The position numbers and the translations under genes were made by a program. Shown one piece after another: positions 57,683 to 64,000 of a stretch of DNA of 64,000 bases. The DNA lies in the NCBI RefSeq assembly GCF_002224485.1, contig NZ_CP022463.1, positions 1,272,717 through 1,336,716 of the forward strand, read 5' to 3'. The notes beneath the pieces were generated by a model that saw nothing but the letters and a program-made list of their open reading frames with translations, was not told the origin of the DNA and searched no databases. The first letter of the stretch is position 1; each line of letters starts with the position of its first letter. The DNA is from Sinomonas sp. R1AF57 (GTDB taxonomy: Bacteria > Actinomycetota > Actinomycetes > Actinomycetales > Micrococcaceae).

Positions 57683-58318
57683 ATGCCCGACGACCTGGCG
57701 GCGTGGCTGCTCCGGGACCCTGTCCTCGTGGCCCCGGACCTCCTCGGCGCCGTGCTGACCCACACGTCTGCGGAAGGCGCCGTCTCGGTCCGGCTCACCG
57801 AGGTCGAGGCGTACCGCGGGCACCGCGACTCCGAGCATCCCGACCCCGGCTCGCACTCCTACAACGGGCGCACGCCACGCAACGAGGTCATGTGGGGACC
57901 GCCCGGGCACCTCTACGTCTACTTCACGTACGGCATGCACTTCTGCGCGAACGTCGTGTGCGGCCCTGCGGGCAGCTCTTCCGGCTGCCTCCTGCGGGCC
58001 GGGGAGGTCGTCGAGGGCATCGAGCTCGCCCGCTCCCGACGCCCGGCCGCGAAGCGCGACGCGGATCTGGCCCGGGGACCGGCCCGGCTCGCCCAGGCGC
58101 TCGCGATCGGCCGGGGGGACAACGGCGCCGCGCTCGACGGCGGCCGGTTCCGGCTCGAGCCGCCATCCCACCGCGCCGCCGGGGTGCTCTCCGGTCCGCG
58201 GGTCGGGGTCGCCGGCCCCGGAGGGTCGGCGGACTACCCGTGGCGGTTCTGGCTCCCCGGCGAGCCCAGTGTCTCCGCCTACCGCCCGGCGAAGCCCCGC
58301 CCACGGCCCCACGCCTGA
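57683..58318 (+). CDS. DNA-3-methyladenine glycosylase, AAG/MPG type
   Basis: A 211-residue base-excision enzyme of the mammalian AAG fold. [36 protein letters not shown] (catalytic Glu in VEAY) and [36 protein letters not shown] are the family core, with [17 protein letters not shown] further on. It releases alkylated purines. ATG 57683, three bases after the preceding gene. Confidence 0.92.
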   Translation: MPDDLAAWLLRDPVLVAPDLLGAVLTHTSAEGAVSVRLTEVEAYRGHRDSEHPDPGSHSYNGRTPRNEVMWGPPGHLYVYFTYGMHFCANVVCGPAGSSSGCLLRAGEVVEGIELARSRRPAAKRDADLARGPARLAQALAIGRGDNGAALDGGRFRLEPPSHRAAGVLSGPRVGVAGPGGSADYPWRFWLPGEPSVSAYRPAKPRPRPHA

Positions 58319-58352
58319 CACCCACGGCCGTCTGACACCCCGGCCGTCTGAC
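58304..58352 (+). repeat. tandem 16-bp repeats after and across the mpg stop codon
   Basis: CGGCCGTCTGACACCC at 58325-58340, followed by CGGCCGTCTGAC (58341-58352). The segment just before (58304-58324) is a degenerate copy containing the stop TGACACCC. Confidence 0.75.
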
Positions 58353-58354
58353 GG

Positions 58355-58981
58355 CTAAGCCGCATCGACCGGGGGTGCCTCGCCCACACGGTCCGCGCCC
58401 GTGAGGTCGCGGCGCTCGAGCCGGGCCAGGAGCCTGGCGCGCACGAGCGGCCACTCGGCTCCGAGGACCGAGAACACCGCCGTGTCCACCCTCGCGCCGT
58501 CGTGCCCCGGCCGATATGCGCGCAGGGTTCCCTCGTGCACCGCTCCGAGCTTGAGCAGGGCGTTCACGCTGCGCCCGTTGCGCGTGTCCACCCGGAAGGC
58601 GAGCCGGCTCAGGCCCAGATCGTCGAAGGCATGGCCCAGCAGGAGCAGCTTCGTCGCCGGATTCATGCCGGAGCCCCAGTGCGCTCGGGCGAAGAACGTC
58701 CCGCCCACCTCCGCACGGCCCAGCCGCACGTCGAGATTGTAGAGCCCGGTCGTCCCCGCCACGGCCCCGGTGACGGGATCGCAGGCGGCGAAGGGCAGAG
58801 CCGCGGGGTCCTCGAGCCGCGAGGAGAAGATCTCCGCCAGGTCCTCGACGCACTGGGGTCGGCGCGCGGCCATCCCGGACCACGTCGGGACGTCGACGTG
58901 GCCAAAGAGGTGCTCCGCGTGCAGGGGCGCAAGCGGCACCAGCCGGACGCCGTGCCCGGCGAGCGTGAGCGCGTGATGCAT
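58355..58981 (-). CDS. GNAT-family N-acetyltransferase, RimJ/RimL type
   Basis: A 208-residue acetyltransferase. VRLVPLAPLHAEHLFGHVD opens the fold; GRAEVGGTFFARAHWGSGMNPATKLLLLGHAFDDLGLSRLAFRVDTRNGRSVNALLKLGA is the acetyl-CoA region of the RimJ/RimL (GNAT_3) subgroup that modifies protein N-termini or aminoacyl compounds. Start ATG 58981; no strong ribosome site. Substrate unknown. Confidence 0.83.
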   Translation of the reverse strand: MHHALTLAGHGVRLVPLAPLHAEHLFGHVDVPTWSGMAARRPQCVEDLAEIFSSRLEDPAALPFAACDPVTGAVAGTTGLYNLDVRLGRAEVGGTFFARAHWGSGMNPATKLLLLGHAFDDLGLSRLAFRVDTRNGRSVNALLKLGAVHEGTLRAYRPGHDGARVDTAVFSVLGAEWPLVRARLLARLERRDLTGADRVGEAPPVDAA

Positions 58982-59050
58982 GCCGACAGTGAAGCACCCG
59001 GGAAACCTGTCCGGTACGCCGCAGCGGCGGATGTGGATATGAACTTTGGG

Positions 59051-59056
59051 TAACGT
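59051..59056 (+). promoter_or_regulatory. -10 box predicting a leaderless apt mRNA
   Basis: TAACGT, six bases, then GTG 59063. Confidence 0.5.
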
Positions 59057-59062
59057 GGGGGC

Positions 59063-59656
59063 GTGACTGAACCCCGCCCCGGCATCACGCCCCAGACTGA
59101 CGACGAGGCCCGCCCCGCTGCCTTCGCGGAGCACCCTGTGGAGGACATTCTCGACCGCCTGTGCGCCACGGTCGCCGACTATCCCGCACCGGGGGTCTCG
59201 TTCAAGGACCTCACCCCGGTGTTCGCGGATGCGGAGGGACTGAGAGCCGTCGTCGACGCGATCGTCGAGCCCTTCCTCGGCCACTTCGACCTCATCGCGG
59301 GCATCGAGGCCAGAGGCTTCCTCCTCGCCGCCGCCGCGGCCTACGCGACGGGCACCGGAGTGCTCACGATCCGCAAGGCCGGCAAGCTGCCCCGGGAGAC
59401 CTACGCCGAGGAGTACGCGCTCGAGTACGGGGCCGCGACCCTCGAGATCCACACGACCGACCTCGCCCCCGGAGCCCGCGTCCTGATCCTCGACGACGTG
59501 CTGGCGACAGGCGGCACGGTGGGGGCTGCCGCCCGGCTCGTCGAGCGGTGCGGGGCGCACGTGGTGGGGATCGGCGTCGTCCTCGAACTGCCGGCCCTCG
59601 GCGGCCGCGCTGCGCTCGAAGGCCGCCCGGTGCACTCGCTCCAGCGGGTCGACTGA
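59063..59656 (+). CDS. apt: adenine phosphoribosyltransferase
   Basis: A 197-residue purine salvage enzyme making AMP from adenine and PRPP. YPAPGVSFKDLTPVFADAEGL is the Apt-specific start; IAGIEARGFLLAAAAAYATGTG and the PRPP motif VLILDDVLATGGT (about 141-153) follow. A 25-residue N-terminal extension is present. GTG 59063 with a leaderless-type box. Confidence 0.93.
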   Translation: MTEPRPGITPQTDDEARPAAFAEHPVEDILDRLCATVADYPAPGVSFKDLTPVFADAEGLRAVVDAIVEPFLGHFDLIAGIEARGFLLAAAAAYATGTGVLTIRKAGKLPRETYAEEYALEYGAATLEIHTTDLAPGARVLILDDVLATGGTVGAAARLVERCGAHVVGIGVVLELPALGGRAALEGRPVHSLQRVD

Positions 59657-59742
59657 CCCGCCGCCGGCCAGGTTTCGCCGTCGTTCACCCGAATCGCTGT
59701 AGAATGGACGGTCCAGCTTTTCAGTATGAGGGGAACGCACAG

Positions 59743-61989
59743 ATGCTCGACGCCGACCTGTCCCACGAACGGGAATACGTCCGGGGCCTCTACGCGCGGC
59801 TCGACGAGCTGCGCGAGGAGAAGAGGGGACAGCTCGACGCCGTCCGCAAGGCCGGGGCGATCGGGTCGATGCAGAATGTTTCCGAGCGTGACGCGTTCGC
59901 CGCGATGTACGAGGACCGCCTCGCCCAGCTCGACGCGGTCGAGAACCGGCTCGTGTTCGGCCGGCTGGACTTCGACGGCGGCGAGCAGCAGTACATCGGC
60001 CGCATCGGCCTGAGCACCGACGACCTCCGCCGGCTCATGGTCGACTGGCGCGCCCCCGAGGCCAGCCACTTCTACCAGGCCACGGCCTTCGACCGGCAGG
60101 GTGTCCGCCGGCGCCGGCACCTCATCCTCCAGGGGCGCGAGGTCAAGGCGATCGAGGACGATGTGCTCGACGCCGAGATGCTCGACGGCTCGACCAGCCA
60201 CCAGGGCGAGGGCGCGCTCCTCGCGGCCCTGAACTCCAAGCGCACCGGGCGCATGGCCGACATCGTGAGCACCATCCAGGCCGAGCAGGACCGGATCATC
60301 CGCGCGCCCATGCCCGGGGCGCTCGTCGTGCAGGGCGGGCCGGGCACCGGCAAGACGGCGGTTGCACTCCACCGCGCCGCGTACCTCCTCTACTCCCACC
60401 GGGAGCGCCTCAAGAGCGCGGGCGTGCTCCTGGTCGGCCCATCGTCGTCGTTCATGAAGTACATCGAGAGGGTGCTTCCGTCGCTCGGCGAGACCGGCGT
60501 CGTGATGTCCAGCGTCGGCAGGCTCATGCCGGGCATCACGGCCGTCCCCGAGGCGGATGCCCGTGTCGCCGCGCTCAAGGGCAGCAAGCGCATGGTCGAC
60601 CTCGTTGCGGCGGCGGTCGCGAACCGCCAGCGTGTGCCGGCGGGGGACAGGGTCCTCGAGGTCGAGGGCTACAAGCTCCTCCTCACCCCGCGGCAGGTGC
60701 GCCGGGCCCGGGACAAGGCCCGGGCCACGGGCAAGCCGTACAACGAGGCCCGCAACACCTTCGTCAAGATCCTCCTGCGTGAGCTCACGGAACAGCTGCA
60801 GTCCAAGGTCGAAGCGAGCAACGCCGGCAACACCGCCGACCGCTCCTACCTGGCCGAGGACGTCCGGCAGTCCCGCGACGTGCGCGTCGCCGTCAACCTG
60901 TGCTGGATGCCCATGACGCCTGAGCAGCTGGTCTCGGAGCTCTTCAGCAGGCGCAGCATCCTCGACGCGGTCGGCTCGGCCCTCACGGAGGAGGAGCGCG
61001 ACCTCCTGCGGCGCCCCGCGGACTCGCCGTGGACCGAGGCCGACGTCCCCCTTCTGGACGAGGCGGCAGAGCTCCTCGGGGAGCTCGACGCGACCACGGG
61101 CCACGAGGCGGCCCGGCGCGAGGCCGAGCGCCGCCGCGACCTCGAGAACGCGCAGCAGGCCCTGCAGAACGTGGACGCGGCGCTCCGCGAGGTCGGGCTG
61201 AACGGAGTGATCGAAGCGGAGGACCTCGCTGACTACCAGCAGGGCCCCGAGGCGCGGATGACGGCGGCTGAGCGCGCTGTGGGAGACCGCACCTGGGCCT
61301 ACGGCCACATCATCGTGGACGAGGCGCAGGAGCTCTCCTACATGCAGTGGCGCCTGCTCGTGCGCCGCTGCCCGCTCAAGTCCTTCACCATCGTGGGCGA
61401 CATCGCCCAGACGTCGTCGGCCGCCGGCGCGTCCTCCTGGAGCCGGGCGCTCACGCCGTTCTTCGGCGACCGCTGGACGCTCGAGGAGCTCACCGTCAAC
61501 TACCGCACGCCTGCCCAGATTGCGGAGGCCGCTGCCCGGATGGCGGCCGCGGCGGGCCTCGTCGTCTCCGCGCCCAAGGCCGTGCGGGAGGGCCGCTGGG
61601 AGCCGATCGTCGACCGCGTGGGCCCGGGAGGCGTCGTCGAACGTCTCCTCGCCGTCCTGCCAGAGGAAATCGAGGCGGCCGACGGCGGTCTGGTCGCCGT
61701 GATCGCGGAGGGCAAGCTCGCCGGCGCCGCGCGGGAGGCGCTGCGCGGCGCCTACGGGGCCCGGGTCGGCAGCGGCGCGGGCAGCTTCGAGCAGGACATC
61801 GTCGTGATCGACCCACGGGAGGCGAAGGGCCTCGAGTTCGACGTCGTCGTGGTGCTAGAGCCCGCGGCGCTGCTGGACCACGAGCACGGCAAGGTCGGCG
61901 ACCTGTACGTCGCCATGACGCGGCCCACCCAGCGCCTCCGGCTCATCGCCGAGGGACCCATCCCTGCCGGCATCGAGCAGGGCCGCTGA
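59743..61989 (+). CDS. helD: HelD-type RNA polymerase-associated helicase-like protein
   Basis: A 748-residue UvrD/Rep-like ATPase of the HelD family, which removes RNA polymerase from DNA. An N-terminal antiparallel coiled coil (LSHEREYVRGLYARLDELREEKRGQ) is followed by DWRAPEASHFYQATAFD, Walker A GGPGTGKTAVALHRAAYLLY (about 198-217), a long insert, IIVDEAQELSYMQWRLLVRR and the final motif DPREAKGLEFDVVVVLEP. ATG 59743 with GAGGGG upstream. TAGAAT at 59700-59705 is a possible -10. Some relatives confer rifampicin tolerance, but no rifamycin-associated element palindrome is visible here. Confidence 0.88.
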   Translation: MLDADLSHEREYVRGLYARLDELREEKRGQLDAVRKAGAIGSMQNVSERDAFAAMYEDRLAQLDAVENRLVFGRLDFDGGEQQYIGRIGLSTDDLRRLMVDWRAPEASHFYQATAFDRQGVRRRRHLILQGREVKAIEDDVLDAEMLDGSTSHQGEGALLAALNSKRTGRMADIVSTIQAEQDRIIRAPMPGALVVQGGPGTGKTAVALHRAAYLLYSHRERLKSAGVLLVGPSSSFMKYIERVLPSLGETGVVMSSVGRLMPGITAVPEADARVAALKGSKRMVDLVAAAVANRQRVPAGDRVLEVEGYKLLLTPRQVRRARDKARATGKPYNEARNTFVKILLRELTEQLQSKVEASNAGNTADRSYLAEDVRQSRDVRVAVNLCWMPMTPEQLVSELFSRRSILDAVGSALTEEERDLLRRPADSPWTEADVPLLDEAAELLGELDATTGHEAARREAERRRDLENAQQALQNVDAALREVGLNGVIEAEDLADYQQGPEARMTAAERAVGDRTWAYGHIIVDEAQELSYMQWRLLVRRCPLKSFTIVGDIAQTSSAAGASSWSRALTPFFGDRWTLEELTVNYRTPAQIAEAAARMAAAAGLVVSAPKAVREGRWEPIVDRVGPGGVVERLLAVLPEEIEAADGGLVAVIAEGKLAGAAREALRGAYGARVGSGAGSFEQDIVVIDPREAKGLEFDVVVVLEPAALLDHEHGKVGDLYVAMTRPTQRLRLIAEGPIPAGIEQGR

Positions 61990-62027
61990 AGCAGGGCAGG
62001 GATGCGCTGGGCGACCACGGGCGCTGA

Positions 62028-62033
62028 TACCGT
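62028..62033 (+). promoter_or_regulatory. -10 box predicting a leaderless tyrS mRNA
   Basis: TACCGT, seven bases, then GTG 62041, leaving no room for a T-box leader. Confidence 0.5.
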
Positions 62034-62040
62034 AGAAGCC

Positions 62041-63351
62041 GTGCCGCAGACAGCAATTCTCGACTCCCAGAAGAACGATCCGAGCTTCCCGAACATCTGG
62101 CAGGAGCTCAAGTGGAGGGGACTCGTCCACGTCTCCACGGATGAGGCCGAGCTCGAGAAGCTCCTCGCCGGTGAGCCGATCACGTACTACTGCGGCTTCG
62201 ACCCCACAGCTCCGAGCCTCCACCTGGGCAACCTCGTGCAGCTGCTCGTGCTGCGCAGGCTCCAGCTCGCAGGCCACAAGCCGCTCGGCCTCGTGGGAGG
62301 CTCCACCGGGCTCATCGGAGACCCGCGTCCGACGGCGGAGCGCACCCTCAACACCAAGGACACCGTGGCGGAGTGGGTGGGCTACCTCAAGGCGCAGGTG
62401 AGCCGCTTCCTCTCCTTCGAAGGGGACAACGCGGCGCGGATCGTCAACAACCTCGACTGGACGGCGCCCCTCTCGGCGATCGACTTCCTGCGTGAGGTTG
62501 GCAAGCACTTCCGTGTCGGGACGATGCTGCGCAAGGACGCGGTGGCATCGAGGCTCTCCTCGGACGAGGGCATCTCCTACACCGAGTTCAGCTACCAGAT
62601 CCTCCAGGGCATGGACTACCTGGAGCTGTTCCGCCAGTACGACTGCCGCCTGGAAACCGGTGGCTCGGACCAATGGGGCAACCTGACGAGCGGGACGGAG
62701 CTCATCCGCAAGGTCGAGGGCAAGACCGTGCACGCGTTGGGAACCCCCCTCATCACGAATTCGGACGGGACGAAGTTCGGCAAGAGCGAGGGCAACGCCA
62801 TCTGGCTTGACCCGGCGATGTGCTCGCCGTACACGTTCTACCAGTTCTGGCTCAACACGCAGGACGCCGACGTGATCGACCGGCTGAAGGTCTTCACGTT
62901 CCTCACGCGCGCACAGATCGAGGAGCTCGCGGCGTCGGTCGCGGAGCGCCCGTTCGCCCGGGAGGCCCAGCGCCGGCTCGCATACGAAGTCACCTCGCTG
63001 GTCCACGGCGTCGAGGCCACCGAGAAGGTCATCGCGGCCTCGGCCGCGCTGTTCGGCAACGGCGATTTGGGTGTCCTCGACGAGGAAACGCTCGACGCCG
63101 CGACAGCCGAGCTCTCGACGGCGGCCGTGACGCCCGGGCAGCTCGGGATCGTCGAGCTCCTGGTCGCCACGGGCTTGGCCGAGAGCAAGTCCGCGGCGCG
63201 GCGCACCGTCGGCGAAGGCGGAGCGTACGTGAACAACACCAAGGTCACCGATCCGGAGGCCAGGATCGCCGCCGAGGACGCTCTGCATGGCAGGTACTTC
63301 CTCGTCCGCCGCGGAAAGAAGCACCTGGCCACGGCTGTCCTCGAGGACTGA
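62041..63351 (+). CDS. tyrS: tyrosyl-tRNA synthetase
   Basis: A 436-residue class I synthetase. YYCGFDPTAPSLHLGNLVQLL contains the HIGH-type HLGN (His61), KFGKS is at 245-249, and QGMDYLELFRQYDCRLETGGSDQWGN binds tyrosine. The C-terminal S4 RNA-binding domain (ESKSAARRTVGEGGAYVNNTKV) is complete. The rRNA operon follows; a CTGGCGG hairpin lies just after the stop (63360-63379). Confidence 0.96.
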   Translation: MPQTAILDSQKNDPSFPNIWQELKWRGLVHVSTDEAELEKLLAGEPITYYCGFDPTAPSLHLGNLVQLLVLRRLQLAGHKPLGLVGGSTGLIGDPRPTAERTLNTKDTVAEWVGYLKAQVSRFLSFEGDNAARIVNNLDWTAPLSAIDFLREVGKHFRVGTMLRKDAVASRLSSDEGISYTEFSYQILQGMDYLELFRQYDCRLETGGSDQWGNLTSGTELIRKVEGKTVHALGTPLITNSDGTKFGKSEGNAIWLDPAMCSPYTFYQFWLNTQDADVIDRLKVFTFLTRAQIEELAASVAERPFAREAQRRLAYEVTSLVHGVEATEKVIAASAALFGNGDLGVLDEETLDAATAELSTAAVTPGQLGIVELLVATGLAESKSAARRTVGEGGAYVNNTKVTDPEARIAAEDALHGRYFLVRRGKKHLATAVLED

Positions 63352-63406
63352 CCCTCGCGCTGGCGGGCCGCGCCGCCAGCCGACACGCCCGGGCGGTTCG
63401 CCCGAC

Positions 63407-63435
63407 TTGCGAGGGCAGCGGCCGGGGGGTAATGT
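63407..63435 (+). promoter_or_regulatory. rrn promoter P1
   Basis: TTGCGA, 17 bases, TAATGT. Confidence 0.6.
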
Positions 63436-63559
63436 ATTCCGAGTCGCCAACGCAGAGCGGAGGCGAAAAACCCCAGAACTCAACCGGGAAATGCTCGGAC
63501 TGCCGGAATTCCGGCCTTCCTGCAGCGCCCCGGATCAGGTTTTCGAAGAAGACGCGGAT

Positions 63560-63588
63560 TTGATTCTGCGGATGGAAACCGGTAGAGT
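63560..63588 (+). promoter_or_regulatory. rrn promoter P2
   Basis: TTGATT, 17 bases, TAGAGT; about 230 bases before mature 16S. Confidence 0.65.
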
Positions 63589-63649
63589 TATGGATCGTGC
63601 TTCGGGGAGGCGCAGGGCCGGAACGGCTGAGCGCGTTACCCGGGGGGCC

Positions 63650-63674
63650 TGTTGTTTGAGAACTCAATAGTGTG
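63650..63674 (+). promoter_or_regulatory. rrn leader boxA-type antitermination/processing motif
   Basis: TGTTGTTTGAGAACTCAATA begins the conserved actinobacterial rrn leader element, which is the NusB/NusE boxA region and part of the precursor processing stem. Confidence 0.75.
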
Positions 63675-63816
63675 CCAAGTTCGTTGATGCCATTTTTTTG
63701 ATGGTGTTGATTGTCTGGTTGCGTGCACCCCCGTGTGCGTGGCCGGGTTTTTATGCCAGTTTTGGATTGTGCTGGCCGGTGTGGGTGTTTTCCCGCCCTT
63801 CCGGCTGGTTCTTCTG

Positions 63817-64000
<184 letters not shown>

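Larger units (their letters stand above)
63352..63816 (+). other. rRNA operon promoter and leader region
   Basis: 465 bases with no protein gene. Contents in order: a hairpin after tyrS, promoter P1 (63407-63435), promoter P2 (63560-63588), a boxA-type motif (63650-63674), and a T-rich stretch (TTTTTTTGATGG, GGGTTTTTATGCC) before 16S. Base composition is clearly lower in GC than in the flanking genes. Confidence 0.8.

Noticed and set aside
59657..59742. Rifamycin-associated element before helD
   Set aside because: I looked for the long palindrome reported upstream of rifamycin-responsive helR/rph genes and saw no such inverted repeat.
61990..62040. Possible T-box riboswitch before tyrS
   Set aside because: The gap from helD is only about 50 bases, and a -10-like box sits seven bases before the start, leaving no room for a T-box.

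Overview
The window is about 64 kb of very GC-rich (roughly 70%), densely coding chromosome from an actinobacterium. Gene order (pgsA-cinA-clgR-recA-recX-miaB-miaA-dapF-hflX-lexA, argCJBDFR, infC-rpmI-rplT, tyrS next to rrn), GTG starts, mycothiol-type enzymes and a partial 16S rRNA gene at the right end place it in the Micrococcaceae, near Arthrobacter or Sinomonas. The genus call is tentative. I saw no insertion sequence, prophage, CRISPR array or tRNA gene; this is core chromosome with a few accessory islets.

Layout. 0-15 kb: DNA repair and tRNA modification (pgsA end, pncC, clgR-like, marR-like, recA carrying a frameshifting deletion, recX, a coiled-coil lytic transglycosylase-like protein, miaB, miaA, dapF, DUF488, VOC and methyltransferase genes, hflX, a DinG-type helicase, lexA). 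15-20.5 kb: an SOS-type LysM protein divergent from lexA, then hisC-hisB-hisH-(52-aa membrane protein)-hisA-sseB. 20.5-31 kb: transporters, DUF1844, infC-rpmI-rplT, an rRNA methyltransferase, a cation efflux protein, VOC and MutT genes, an SOS-box-controlled radical SAM gene, and a SIMPL/HExxH pair. 31-42 kb: pheST, a phosphopantetheinyl transferase whose gene carries a minisatellite, and a coupled M1 aminopeptidase/Pls-PosA peptide synthetase pair. 42-56 kb: argCJBDFR and argGH under paired ArgR-type operators, separated by an ECF41 sigma-factor/oxidoreductase cassette and an M20 peptidase. 56-64 kb: PIG-L, a broken PEP-utilising gene, a DinB-fold gene, mpg, GNAT, apt, helD, tyrS and the start of an rRNA operon.

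How the genes work together. LexA-type boxes precede recA, lie between lexA and the LysM gene, and precede the radical SAM gene, so four loci look like one SOS regulon; yet recA as sequenced lacks about 26 bases and cannot encode full-length RecA. Arginine synthesis is complete in the window from acetylglutamate onward, with ArgJ recycling acetyl groups and ArgR closing the loop. The phosphopantetheinyl transferase would be needed to activate the carrier domain of the Pls/PosA synthetase nearby.

Sequence-level patterns beyond annotation: (1) about a dozen genes have a TANNNT -10 box exactly 6-7 bases before an ATG/GTG, predicting leaderless mRNAs; (2) six genes have a short tandem duplication (14-19 bp unit) that spans or repeats the stop codon; (3) a GGTGACC/GGTCACC core recurs in a coding 21-bp minisatellite, a 14-bp intergenic array and a large intergenic hairpin; (4) infC appears to start at ATT behind an attenuator-like hairpin; (5) a five-codon leaderless ORF precedes hflX.
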